Under the pieces are notes generated by a model. It searched no databases, had not been told where the DNA came from, and worked only from the letters and a program-made list of their open reading frames with translations. A stretch of DNA of 64,000 nucleotides, taken from Prunella strophiata. Its lineage: Eukaryota; Chordata; Aves; Passeriformes; Prunellidae. A program made the position numbers and the translations under genes. The first letter of the stretch is position 1. Each line of letters opens with the position of its first letter. Positions 33,669 to 46,500 of this stretch are shown here, piece after piece. The stretch is taken from positions 69,231,785 to 69,295,784 of the forward strand of contig JAZBQD010000018.1 in assembly GCA_036583965.1 (NCBI GenBank). The letters are read 5' to 3'.

Positions 33669-34010
33669 GGAAGTGTCCCAGGGAGGAAAGGCTCCTAAGG
33701 AGGGGAAGGCTCCAGGAAGAAGGCTCCTGAGGGAATGCCCAGGCCACTGAGGCAGCACCAGGCAGGGCAGCACCAGGCAGTGCACAGTGGCTCCGGGGCT
33801 GTGGCTGGCAGCACCAGGAGCTGCCTGTGACCACCAGGAGCTGCCTGTGACCACTAGGAGCTGCCTGTGACCACCAGGAGCTGCCTGTGGCCTCCAGGAG
33901 CCGCCTGTGGCCACCCCAGCCGCAGACTGCCAGCCCTCCCCAGGGCAGGAGCTGCCTGTGACCACCAGGAGTTAGCTGTGGCCTCCAGGAGCTCCTTGTG
34001 ACTGCCAGGA
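33669..34010 (-). repeat. CCT7 3' UTR with 21-bp repeats
   Basis: CCT7 downstream sequence on -. Units of GGAGCTGCCTGTGACCACCA (21 bp with a final variable base) repeat about seven times at 33,815-34,000. The right copy has the same at 54,600-54,800. Confidence 0.8.
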
Positions 34011-34514
34011 GGTCTGCAGGAGGGAAGGGTCTGCAGGAGGGAAGGGTCTGCAGGAGGGAAGGGTCTGCAGGAGGGAAGGGTCTGCAGGAGGGAAGGGTCT
34101 GCAGGAGGGAAGGGTCTGCAGGAGGGAAGGGTCTGCAGGAGGGAAGGGTCTGCAGGAGGGAAGGGTCTGCAGGAGGGAAGGGTCTGCAGGAGGGAAGGGT
34201 CTGCAGGAGGGAAGGGTCTGCAGGAGGGAAGGGTCTGCAGGAGGGAAGGGTCTGCAGGAGGGAAGGGTCTGCAGGAGGGAAGGGTCTGCAGGAGGGAAGG
34301 GTCTGCAGGAGGGAAGGGTCTGCAGGAGGGAAGGGTCTGCAGGAGGGAAGGGTCTGCAGGAGGGAAGGGTCTGCAGGAGGGAAGGGTCTGCAGGAGGGAA
34401 GGGTCTGCAGGAGGGAAGGGTCTGCAGGAGGGAAGGGTCTGCAGGAGGGAAGGGTCTGCAGGAGGGAAGGGTCTGCAGGAGGGAAGGGTCTGCAGGAGGG
34501 AAGGGTCTGCAGGA
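34011..34514. repeat. 17-bp minisatellite replacing CCT7 C-terminal codons, about 29 copies
   Basis: The same 17-bp unit as 33,119-33,668. On the - strand it starts inside CCT7 exon 12, right after codons for DIAD, at a TTTCCT match shared by exon and repeat. The right-hand copy has about 370 bp here (54,256-54,625) including the rest of the coding exon. Confidence 0.95.
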
Positions 34515-34565
34515 AATGTCCGCGATGTCCTCGCTGGTGACGTCCACGCCGTACCACATCCCGCC
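34511..34565 (-). CDS. CCT7: CCT7 exon 12, truncated
   Basis: Acceptor GTCTGTCCCAG on - just above 34,565. It encodes [16 protein letters not shown], matching the start of the family's last exon, then runs directly into the 17-bp array. In frame the array would encode [17 protein letters not shown] periods to a stop at 33,972. The family needs about 73 residues from this exon. Confidence 0.88.
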
Positions 34566-37500
34566 CTGGGACAGACACAGGGACAGAGGGACAGGGATCA
34601 GTGCCACATCCCGCCCTGGGACAGACACAGGGACAGAGGGACAGGGATCAGTGCCACATCCCGCCCTGGGACAGACACAGGGACACAGGGACAGGGATCA
34701 GTGCCACATCCCGCTCTGGGACAGACACAGGGACACAGGGACAGGGATCAGTGACACATCCTGCTCTGGGACAGACAGAGGGACAGACAGAGGGACAGGG
34801 ATCAGTGCCACATCCCGCTCTGGGACAGACACAGGGACACAGGGACAGGGATCAGTGACACATCCTGCTCTGGGACAGACAGAGGGACAGACAGAGGGAC
34901 AGGGATCAGTGCCACATCCCGCTCTGGGACAGACACAGGGACACAGGGACAGGGATCAGTGCCACATCCCGCTCTGGGGACAGACAGAGGGACAGAGGGA
35001 CAGGGATCAGTGCCACATCCTGCTCTGGGACAGACAGAGGGACAGGGACAGCATCAGTGACACATCCTGCTCTGGGGACAGAGATCAGTGCCACATCCCG
35101 CTCTGGGACAGACAGAGGGACAGAGGGACAGGGATCAGTGCCACATCCCGCTCTGGGGACAGACAGAGGGACAGGGACAGAGGGACAGAATCAGTGCCAC
35201 ATCCCACCCTGGGGACAGACAGAGGGACAGGGATCAGTGTCACATCCTGCTCTGGGACAGACAGAGGGACAGGGATCAGTGCCCCATCCTGCTCTGGGGA
35301 CAGACAGAGGGACAGGATCAGTGTCACATCCCACCCCGCAGGACAGAGGGGACAGGGATGGGTCACGGGGCTGGCTGGCACTTGGGGAAAGCCTGGGAGG
35401 GAAGGCCAGGCAAAGGTGAAGGGAGAGGCTGGAGCCTCCCTGACGTCCTGCTGTGAAGGAAAACACAAAGAATCCCAAGTGAGCAGTCTTTGCTTTCAGC
35501 CACCAGTGCCAGCAGGGCCTCGTGAAGAGGAGGCTCCTTCCAGCTTAGCATCACAGAGTCACCGAGGCTGGAAAAGCCCTCCCAGAGCACCCAGCCCAGC
35601 TGTGCCTGACCCCCCCTTGTCCCCAACCCAGAGCACTCAGTGCCACCTCCAGCCCTTCCATGGACACCCCCAGGGATGGGGACTCCAAACCTCCTGGGAC
35701 AGCCCCTTCCATGAAGCTGCAGAAGCCTCACAGGCCTGACTCCCCTCTGCTGCTGCCTCACTGCCCAGGTTTGGCACCCTTGTTTTGGGGCACTCCCCTG
35801 AGCCCACCACCAGCAGCAGCAGGGTGAAAGGTGCTGGGAGTGACAGACCCCAAGGGGCAACCTCCAAGCCCTGGAGCTGGGATCTCCACAAGACCAGCAC
35901 TCAGGACCTCCAGCCTGCAGCTCCTGTGTCAAAGACTCGGCTCAGCTGACTCCTGCACTCTGCTCCCTTTAATGTTTAGCACAGCAGCTCCTTCCTGACA
36001 AATGCTGAGTTTGTAAGGAGTAAATCAGAACTCCCAGCTCAGGAAGTCACCTGACAGCTGGGATCAAAGGGAAAACAGCTCCTTTCCATTTATAGCAACC
36101 TGTGCCAGGCCCACACCTGATGTGAAACAAACACGGTGTTTAATCAAAGGGGACATGGCTCCAACATGGGCTGAGCTGAGCTACACCAGCTCTGACAGGA
36201 GGAACTGGGACAGAGCAATCCCACACACTGCCCTGGGATGCCTGAGCTACACCAGCTCTGAGAGGAGGAACTGGGACAGAGCAATCCCACACACTGCCCT
36301 GGGATGCCTGAGCTACACCAGCTCTGAGAGGAGGAACTGGGACAGAGCAATCCCACACACTGCCCTGGGATGTTTTAGGCTGAAAGATGTAGCTGGGGGT
36401 GTCTATTCTATTGCCACCTGTTAGAGGTGGGGCAGTTCTCTGCTGTTCATTGGGCAGTTTTCTTTATCTCTCCCACAACCAATCCTCCCTCCAGGAGATC
36501 TCTTCTGTCAATGGGCCATTAATTATTAATTATCTTCTGTCCATGGCCAGTGAGTGTCCCTGCATGGCTGATAAAATTCCATCATCCCACTGGGAGATGC
36601 TCTGCCCAGGGCAGGAGCCAAGCATTCCTGCCTGGATAAAATCTGACCCTGGAACAGCACAGCAGCCTTTGCCCACTGCTGCATTGCCAGAGGAGCAGCT
36701 TTCTTCTCCTCTGCATACCCAGAGGAATCCCCAGGCCCATCTGCAGCAGCCCTGGAGCTGCAGAGGAAAACTCCCCCCTTGTGCAGGATCCCTGCTCCAG
36801 CAGAACCAGCCCTGGCACTGCAGGAGGGCTGCAGCCCCCATGGCATGGGACTGTGCCACCACCCTGACACACAGGGGACAGCTCCTGGTCTGGCTCTGGC
36901 AGTGGTTTGTTTGTACTATTGCACTTTGTATTTTTGATTTTCCTAGCAAAGAACTGTTACTCCTACTCCCATATCCTTTGCCTGAGAGCCCCATAATTTT
37001 AAAATTACAACAATTCTGAGGGAGGGGGTTCCCATTGTGCATCTCAGGGAGGCCCTGCCCTGCTCAGCAGAGCCTGTCTGTTGACCCTGGCCCCACCTGG
37101 GCGTGCTTGGCGCGCAGCTTGTTGAGGATGTTGGTGGCGTCGAAGCCGGCGTTGTCGCAGAGCTGCCGCGGGATGATCTCCAGGGCCTTGGCGTAGGCGC
37201 CGATCAGCAGCTGCTGCTTGCCCGGGATGGTGCGCGAGTAATCCCGCAGGTACCGCGAGAGCTCCATCTCGATGGCACCGCCGCCCGCCACCACCGAGTC
37301 GTTCTGCAGGGACACACAGCAGGGGCTGGCCAGGGGCTGCAGGCAGGGCAGTACAGAGCCCTGCAAAGGGCTGGGCAGGGCTCTGCAGGCAGGGCAGTAC
37401 AGAGCTCTGCAGGCAGGGCAGTACAGAGCCCTGCAGGCAGGGCAGAACATAGCCCTGCAGCTCTGCAGGCAGGGCAGTACAGAGCCCAGCAGGCAGGGCA

Positions 37501-40500
37501 GTACAGAGCCCAGCAGGCAGGGCAACACAGAGCCCAGCAGGCAGGGCAACACAGAGCTCTGCAAAGGGCTGGGCAGGGCTCTGCAGGCAGGGCAGAACAT
37601 AGCCCAGCAGGCAGAGCAATCCAGAGCCCTGCAGGCAGGGCAGTACAGGGCTCTGCAGGGACAGGGCAATCCAGAGCTCTGCAGGGACAGGGCAATCCAG
37701 AGCTCTGCAGGCAGGGCAGTACAGGGCTCTGCAGGCAGGGCAACACAGAGACTTGCAGCCCTGCCAGCCCCAGCCTTGCCAGCCCACAGCCCTGCCACCC
37801 ACAGCAATCCACAGCCCTGCCAGCCTGTGCCAACCCACAGCCCTGCAGCCCTGCTAGCCCATGGCAATCCAGAGCCCTGCAGCCATGGCAATCCCCAGCC
37901 CTGTCAGCTCCTAGAAAGCCACAGCCCTGCTGCTGTCCCTGGGACTGTCTGCCAGCAGCAGCAGGGACACACCAAGAACCTCCAGTGGCAGCTCCAGCAG
38001 CTCAGCCCAGCTGTGCACAGGATAAAGGGACACTACACCCAAAGGGAGGGATGGCAGCTCACAGCCAGCTTGGGCCAGGAAACTTCCTCACTTCCATAAA
38101 GTGTCAAAAACAAAAGCTATTGGCAGCAGCACCTTGCAGCTCAGTTCTGCTGCTTTTTCAGGAGAGAGACCAGGATGTTCTTTCTAAAAGCAACAGCTCC
38201 AAAAATCCTGAAGTGCTTCTCCCCAGCTCCTCAGGACATGCAGCCTCAGGGCTGCTTTTAACCATAACCCCTTCCTACAGCAACACATTTTTGTGTAACC
38301 TAGAAACACCCAGAGCTTGGCAGCCTCACCCAGGATCAAACACACATCCTGAGAGGCCTTGGACTTCTGCTGCCCCCAGCCTGCCCTCAGAGCCAGGGGA
38401 CTGTCATGCCCTCAGACTGGGCACAAGAGAGGGGCTCTATGGCCACAGACACACATGTGCCATCAATCTGCTGTTCCATCTCCTGAAGATCCACCCAGCA
38501 CAGCCAGGAGACTGTGCCCTCTAGGGTGGAGGATGGAGCAAGCAGGAGGTACAGCTGTACAGAAGTGCAGGCAGAACCCAGGTGTGCCTGGAGAGCAGCT
38601 GCCAACGCTGCCAGAGCCACACTGAGCTGGCCAAGGAGCTGCACTTGAGCGAATCCACGAGATGTGCTCACTCTCCAGAGCCCCCAGGCAAGCAAGGCCT
38701 GCTGTGTGAGAGGTGTCCAGCAGCTGTGGCTGTGCCAGGGCAGTGCCCTGGCAGGGCAGCTCACCTTGATGGCCCTCCTGACGATCATGATGGCGTCGTG
38801 CAGGGAGCGCTCCGTCTCCTCCATGAACTGCTCGGCGCCCCCGCGCAGGATGATGGTGCACGTCTTGGCCTTGGGGCAGCCCGTGAAGAAGTTGTACCTG
38901 CCACAGGGAGGGTGGCACATGCAGAAGCTGCTGCTGGACAGGCAGAGTGGGACACAGCCAGCCCTGCAGCCGTGCCCCCCTCGCAGCCCCAGCAGATCCC
39001 GGGCCGAGGAGGAGCAGGGTACACAGAAATGACATCCCAGATAACCCAGAAAATCCAGAAAACCCAGAAAATCCATCCTCCTCCTGCTGCCAGGGGGTCA
39101 CACTGAACTGGTGCTCCCAGCTGGCACTTGGCAGGAGCACAGAGGGCAGCAGCCAGCCCCAGACAGGACTGCTCCTCCAGCAACTCCTGTCGCATTGTCC
39201 CCATCTCCTCCTGCACTGACAGGGAAGTGCCACGCTGAAACACCACACAAGTGCCACAATCAGCCCCAAAATGTGGTGGTTGTCCATTACAAATGCAACA
39301 GTACCCCTGTGCTTTTTCCAAGGCACTGCATAATGAACATGTGTTTTTAAAAGCTTTTACAAGAGGTAGGATTTCCATGAAATCTTGCCCCTGCCCCCTC
39401 CCTCAGCCTCAACAAGCAGCTTCTGGCTACAATAAAATACACATTTTGTAACAACCTTGTTTTCATCTCAACAGCTTGCAAAATGCTGACCCTGCCAGCT
39501 TTTCCACCTGCTATGAGAGGGCTTGCACAGCACCACAGGTTTGCAGCTGGTGTTTTTACCTCTCTCCCCCAATCTGGGTCTCCTCAAAGAGCTCACAGCG
39601 GCCCAGCACATCATCTGTCAGGGCATTGACACTGGTCTGGATGGATCCCCCACAGGCCTGCAGGGAATGGAGACAAACATGGAATCACCAGGGCTGACAA
39701 CCCACAGCAAGCTCCCAGCAGGCTCCACTCTCCAGGGACAGCCCAGCTGCTGAGCTGCTGCAAACCCATCCTGCAGATTCAGGAAAACCCTTCTCCCTCC
39801 CCTCTCATGGACCCAGGCCAACCCTCGACAGCAAAATAAGTTTATGCAGCTTCAAGGTGCTGACTCACAGGCTCCAGAGTCCAGGAGATACAAAGAAAGC
39901 TCAGGGAAAAAAAAAAAAAACCAACAAACTCATGGATATAACAGGGAAGAACTCAGGAAAATAAACCTCTACTGATGCACTGATCAGCTCCTTATATTTA
40001 ACACCAGGCTGTCAGGGTGTGACTGCTCACCCCAGCCAGGAACAGCCTTGTCCCTTCAAACCCTTGTGAGGAGCAGTGATTTTAGTGAGCAGCTGTTTGG
40101 GGATGCCCAGCCCAGGTGCCAGGACTGAGTCCAAAGGCTTTCCTCCAAGCCAGGGGAGCTCACCATCATGGTCCTCTTGAGATCCTCCTCTGGGACACGG
40201 CCAGGCACAGAACATGTCCCTGTCTGCGAAGTACTGGGTGGCCACGTCCCCAATGGGGAGCTTGGACAGCACCACCTTGGCCCCTGACTTGTGGATTTTG
40301 TCCAGTTTGTCATACAGGATGTTCCACTCTGCATCCACGATGGCCTGGTAATCCTGGCAGGAGGACAGGGACAGGTGTTCCAGTGCCAGGGCGTGCCCCA
40401 CGTGCAGCCCTGGCACAGAGTCACGAGGGCCCCTGCTCCATGGCACTGCCCAAATGGCTGGTCAACCCCAGGAGCCCTGGCAGCACTCCAGGCACTGCTG

Positions 40501-43500
40501 GATGAGCTGTCCTGCAAGGCCACTTGTTAGGCCTAAGGCAATCACCCCAGAGCTGGTGGCTCAGCACAGCTGGGGCACAGTGACAGCTCACAAACGTGTC
40601 CTGACCCTGCTGGGACCCTCATTCCCACAGGGCAGCACAGCCCACCAGGTGTTGCCAAAGGTGAAGATGGGCAGAAGGCAAACTCATTTATCATGGAATG
40701 GTTTGGGTGGGAAGGGACCTTTTAAAGGTCATCCAGTGCCACCACCTCATCCATGGGCAGGGACACCTTCCATCATCTCAGGCTGCTCCAAGCCCCAGTG
40801 TCCAACCTGGCCTTGGGCACTGCCAGGGATCCAGGGGCAGCCACAGCAAAGCTGGCAATTCCAGCCCAGCCCCTCCCCACCCTCCCACACAGCAATTCCC
40901 AATTCCCAAGATCCCAGCCCAATCTCCCCTTTCCCAGTGGGAGCCATTCCCTGGGTCCTGTCCCTCTGTCCCTTGTCCCCAGTCCCTCTGCAGCTCTCCT
41001 GGAGCCCCTCCAGGCCCTGCCAGGGGCTCTGAGCTCTCCCTGGAGCCTTCCCTTCTCCAGGGGAGCATTCCCAGCTCTCCCAGCCTGGCTCCAGCCCTCT
41101 CAGCATCTCCATGGCCCTCCCCAGGGGCTGAGGAAGCAGGCCAGGCTCCCCTGGGGCTCTTACCTCCACCGTGTTGACTCTGACCTCGGCGTTGTCCTTC
41201 TCAGCTTTGAGCTCCAGCTCCACGTTGAGCAGGGCGATTTTGGGGGACTGGTACTTCTTGGGTTGCATCTCAAACCCAGCATAGGAGAAGGTTTTCTTAA
41301 AGGCAACTCCAGCCACCAGCTGGGAGTCCTGGAACACAGGGATTTGCCTCAGGCTTTCTGCACAGGGTTAATAACAGCTCCCACAGGACACTCCCTGCTT
41401 CCAGAGGCCTCGTTTACAGAGCCTTCCCTGCCTGCTCCCAGAGGCCTCATTTACAAAGCCCTCCCAGCACTGTCTCCTTTGATTAACCCACTTTTACAGG
41501 AAATAAGCAGCAAGGCTTTCTTTCAGCTCACAAAAGCAGCTTCTGCTCTACCCCTCAAAACTCCACAGCCAAGAACTCCTCACACAACCTGAAGATCAAG
41601 GAATGGAGCAATCAGTTCTCTCCCTGATCTCTTTCCCATTCCTCCCCTTTGAACTTTTGGATATTTCTCATCCACAGCCCCCCTGCGGGCTGGTTTTTGC
41701 TCTGGTTTCTCTTTCCAAGTTCCATCACCACCTCCTGGATTTTCTGCAGCTGTCCAACCCCATTCCCTGGCATGAGCTCCTCCATTTCCTGGGTGAAGAA
41801 TTCAGGATCTGAATCTCCCTCTCCACAGGGGCTGTCCCACAGCCAGGATCAATCCCCTACCACAAACCAGGTGCAGTCCCAGACACAAGAGGCTCTCCAG
41901 CACTGAGGCATAAACCACACATCCCACCTGCCCTGCCCACCACCACAGCAGCTTCATGAGGTTTGCCTTGCATTTTCCCCAACTCAGTAATCCTACATGC
42001 AACCAGGACTTTTGGATCCAGAAGTGACAAAGGCTTCCCACAAAAAAAAAAAATAAATTAACTATATGTGGAGAGATAAATGGAATTTTATCAGTAACAA
42101 CTTTGGCTGCATTGAGGTGAAGAGTGTACTTAGCTCAAAAACCAGAAACTCTACCTATTGAGAAGAAACCCTGCCAAGCTTCCTCCTCACACCAACAGCT
42201 TTGTTCCACTTTGGGAATTCCCATCAGGCACTGTCAAGCCAGGCTGCACTTCTGCTAGAGCCAAGGCACCACCAGAGCTGGGATCCCTGTCTCCCTTCCC
42301 TTCAGGAAGGCTCCAGCACTTACTTCCAAAGCTCCTCCTTGCACCTTCTTTATCCCGATCATCTTGAGCTGCAACAAGTCATCCAGCATCATCACAGCAT
42401 CTACAACCATCTTGGAGAAGAACTCCTTGCTCTGGGAGATGAGCTTGGAGCTCAGGGCTGTGGCTGCACACTTCTCCAGGAGACTCCTCTGCTCACTGCA
42501 GAAAGGGAAGGACAGGAAAAACAAAGGTTTGGTCACCTGCCAGACTTTTTCACAAACCCCAAACACCGTGTGTGGCTTCGTTTATCACAGGTTTAGGCTG
42601 GAAAATACCTTTAAGATCATTCAGTCCAGCATTGCCAAGGCCATCACTGCCCATGTCCCCAAGTGCCACATCCACAGGGCTCTGAAATCCCCCCAGGGGT
42701 GGGGACTCCAGCCCTGCCCTTTCCATGGAGGAATTTCCCCAGTGCCCACCCTGGGGCTGCCCTGAGGCCGTTCCCTCTGCTCCTGTCCCTGTTCCCTGGA
42801 GCAGAGCCCGACCCCCCGGCTGTGCCCTCCTGGCAGGAGCTGTGCAGAGCCACAAGGGCCCCCTGAGCCTCCTTTGCTCCAGGCTGAGCCCCTTCAGCTC
42901 CTCAGGAATTCTCCATTCCCTTCCCAGCTCCTCAGGGATTCTCCATTCCCTTCCCAGCTCCTCAGGGATTCTCCATTCCCTTCCCAGCTCCTCAGGGATT
43001 CTCCATTCCCTTCCCAGCTCCTCAGGGATTCTCCATTCCCTTCCCAGCTCCTCAGGGATTCTCCATTCCCTTCCCAGCTCCTCAGGGATTCTCCATTCCC
43101 TTCCCAGCTCCCTCAGGGATTCTCCAGCTCCTCAGGGTCTGTCTTGTCATGAGGGGCTCCAATCCTCTCTGACAGAGGCACAGATCAGCTCCCTCCCACC
43201 AATGGGGAGAACAAGGCACAAATCCCAGACTGACAAATCTCAGTCTCCTTTTTAGAGCTCAACCATCAGCCCAGCATTGACAAGGCTGATTGACTTTTGT
43301 GCACCTAAGATCAGAAAAGAGCAGGTGCCTTCCTTCATCCCGAGGCAGAAAGATGTTTCTGAAACCCTCTAAAGGCAGCACATTCCCTGAAGTATCAACT
43401 CAGGTGATGTATGTGCAGCAGAGTGGGTGACACAGAGACACCACGGAGATGTGGATCCACCTGCCAGGCTCTGTCCCCCAGGGGAACCACTCTATTTCCC

Positions 43501-46500
43501 ATCACAGATGACATTTGGGTTTTCTCCCAGCATTTTTTTAGAATTTGTTTTGGATGACCCATTTTTGTTTATTCAAGATGCTTATGAAGTTGAAAATGCT
43601 TCTAACTAACTGCAGGTATCAGCAAGGTCAAATAGACAAGAGCTTAAAACCCAGGGAGAGAAGGAACTCCAGTATTCTCACCTCACTGCTATGAGCTATC
43701 TACCTTGGTGTGTGACAGCTAAAAGGGGATCTGATCCTCAGGGAACTGCTGAGATTTAACACTGCCACTGACTGCAGCAAGAGCTCCAAGACTCCACTGC
43801 TGCAAAAAAGAAATCAGGCCACTTATTTTGGTGGCCAGCTTCCTCCATGAGCCCTGGGAGACACTGCCCTACATCATCCCTGCAGCCAAGTGGGAGCACA
43901 GCACTGCCCCTGCAGGAGCAGGAAACTCCAGAGAAACTGGGAATAACCCCAGTGTGGGGCTGCAGCTCCAGGTCCCACCTGGAGGTGTCAGCCAGAGCCA
44001 CAGAATCCAGGAGCACCCTCACAGCAGCCAGAACCAGGTCACCTCCAAGGGAAACTTACTCTTTATCCTCCTTCTTCACGGAGACAGCGATCTCTTTGAT
44101 CTTGTTCACAGCCTGGCAAAAAGGCAACAGCTGGATTAATGATTCATGCTCCCGAGCTGCTGAGACCTCCAACCTCTCTCTTTGTATTTTATCTTTTGTT
44201 CTCTGCCTCAACGTCACTGGAGTTCCAAGTGTTTTAGTTATTCCACCCCTGCCAGTGCAGTAATTCCAAGGAATACACCAATATATGAGGAGTGGGAGGA
44301 GGCTCAGAGCTGCTCTGCTGCTTCCCAGAGCAGAGACTCTGGGAACCAAAGGGCTATTGAGGAGTGAACCTCCAAAAATCAGCTTAATGGGACCAACAGG
44401 CTGCAGGAGACACACAGGTTACTGAGAAGCAGCAGGGAACAGCAGGAGCAGGAGAATGGGAAATGAGTTTTCCCATTTCTTCCTTCTTCCTTGGGAAAAA
44501 ACCCAAAGGAAGTGACAGCACTCCAGAGGTATGGACTGCTAACAGCAGGCCTGGCCCAGGAGAGGCAGTGCTGCTGGCACTGCCCACGCCCATTCCCCAG
44601 CAGGTTTCCCTGGCAGGGTGTCCCTGCCCCGTGGGGCTGGCACAGCTGTCCCCAGGTATTGCTGGCCAGGGGCTATGTACAAATCATGAATGGGATGGGA
44701 CTGCTAGGAACGTGTCTTGAGCTGTTAAGCCCTGTGAGGAACATTTGAGGGAGCTGGGGGTGCTCAGCCTGGAGAAGAGGAGGCTCAGAGGTGACCTTAT
44801 TGCTCTCTACAACTCCTTGAAGGGAGGCTGTGCACAGGTGGGGTCAGTCTCTTCCACCAGGCAGCAATGACAGAACCAGAGGACACAGCCTCAAGCTACG
44901 TCAGGGAAGGTGGAGGTTGGATATTAGGAAAAAATGTTTCACCAAAAGAATAATAAAGAGCTGGAATGCTCTTCCCAGAGAGGTGGTGGAATCAGCATCT
45001 CTGGGTGTGTTTAAAAAAAGGCTGGACATGGCACTTGGTGCTGTAGTCTGCATTCTGAGTTGAGGTGTTAGGACATAGGTTGGACTCCATGATCTCAGAG
45101 GTCTCTTCCAACCTCATTATTCTGTGATTCTGTTTTATTTTCTAACATCAGCCTCATTACATGGATATGACAATAGGAAGATGCCATCAGCTCACATCCT
45201 AGGCAGCAGACTAAGAACTTAATGTTATAACTTATTTTTAAAGTTTTTTGACCAATCACACAGAGCAAAAACATACTGATAGTAGTTCTATCCAACTACT
45301 ATAAGTATACCTACGTTCAGTTAAAATAATGCCTACTTATTTCAAATACAATACTTATTTGTATTCCCCTTATTTGTAAGTCTTAAGATACAATGCACAG
45401 AGCTCTATTATTAAGCTTAGAACTTCCTAATACCTTGGTAGATATATTTTTTTGTAGTTTAGGGAGTTATTCTAGACAAGAGTTAATACACAGACCATTG
45501 TTCTATTTGTTCTTAATTTTCTACTTATATAATTTTTCTGCTGACCAATCTTATGGCTACTGCTTAGTTCTAATCACAGTTCTGCTGTGTCTAGGGCCTG
45601 TCTTTTGCAGCTTTTCCAAAACCCTCTTGATTTTATGAATTCCCACAACTCCCCCTCTTGGTTCACCTAAAAAGAAACCTTCATAACCATGTCGTTTATT
45701 AACTACTTTGTGTTTTGAAGCTTTACTACCATGTATCTTTACTATCATGTATCATGTATCTGTTTATTATTTGTATTTTTTTGCTCGCACTAAGCATTGC
45801 TATATTAAACACAGAAATGCCTTTTGCAGCTTTTCCAAGCCCTCAGATTTTATGCATTCCCCCCCCCAGGCCCGGGAGCCAGGTCCCTGCCGTGCCTCAC
45901 CAGCTGCGTGGCCGTGCGGAAGGCGCGGATGATGATCTGGGGATGGAGCCCCTCCTCCACGTAGGGCTTCACCTGCTTCAGGAACTCGGCTGCCAGCAGC
46001 GTCACAGACGTGGTGCCATCACCCACCTGCAGGGACAGGGGACATTGTGTCACCCCCATGCTGTGCCACCCCCATGGTGTGTCACCCCCACGCTGCAGAC
46101 ACCACCTGGGAGCAGCTGCAAACCACTCCAGAGCTCCCAGGGAAACCAGAGCTCAGGATTTTCTCTGCTCACAGATTTGTGGCTGAATTCCTCAGTGATT
46201 CAGAGTGCTCTGGGTGGGAAGGGACCTCAAAGCCCATCCAGTGCCACCCTCTGCCATGGGCAGGGACACCTTCCATCATCCCAGATTGCTCCAAGCCCCA
46301 TCCAACCTGGCCTGGGACACAGCCAGGGACCAAGGGGCAGCCACAGCAGATCTGGGAATTCCAGCCCAGCCCCTCCCAGGGAACATTTCATAATTCCCAA
46401 TATCCCATCCAGCCCTGCCCTCTGGCAGTGGGATCCACTCCCGGTGTCCTGTCCCTCCAGGCCTTGGCCCCAGCCCCTCAGCTCTGAGCTCTCCCTGGAG

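Larger units (their letters stand above)
22752..36080. repeat. left arm of a large inverted duplication
   Basis: This segment recurs in reverse complement at 52,463-64,000. Matching landmarks are FBXO41 exons (23,062, 24,505, 25,416, 26,506), the FBXO41 polyA signal (32,216), the CCT7 polyA signal (33,025-33,030) and the CCT7 last-exon start (34,565). The non-repeat part 31.87-32.56 kb matches 55.71-56.41 kb at a constant coordinate sum of 88,278 with only a few substitutions. Length differences concentrate in minisatellites. Confidence 0.95.
44113..45900. other. CCT7 intron 4 with two transposon insertions
   Basis: Unique sequence to about 44,735, then a CR1 copy and an A/T-rich LTR-like segment up to about 45,870. 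No exon. Confidence 0.55.

Noticed and set aside
42036..42060. Poly-A tract as the tail of a retroposed gene
   Set aside because: No upstream coding or SINE-like sequence; a simple A-run in an intron.
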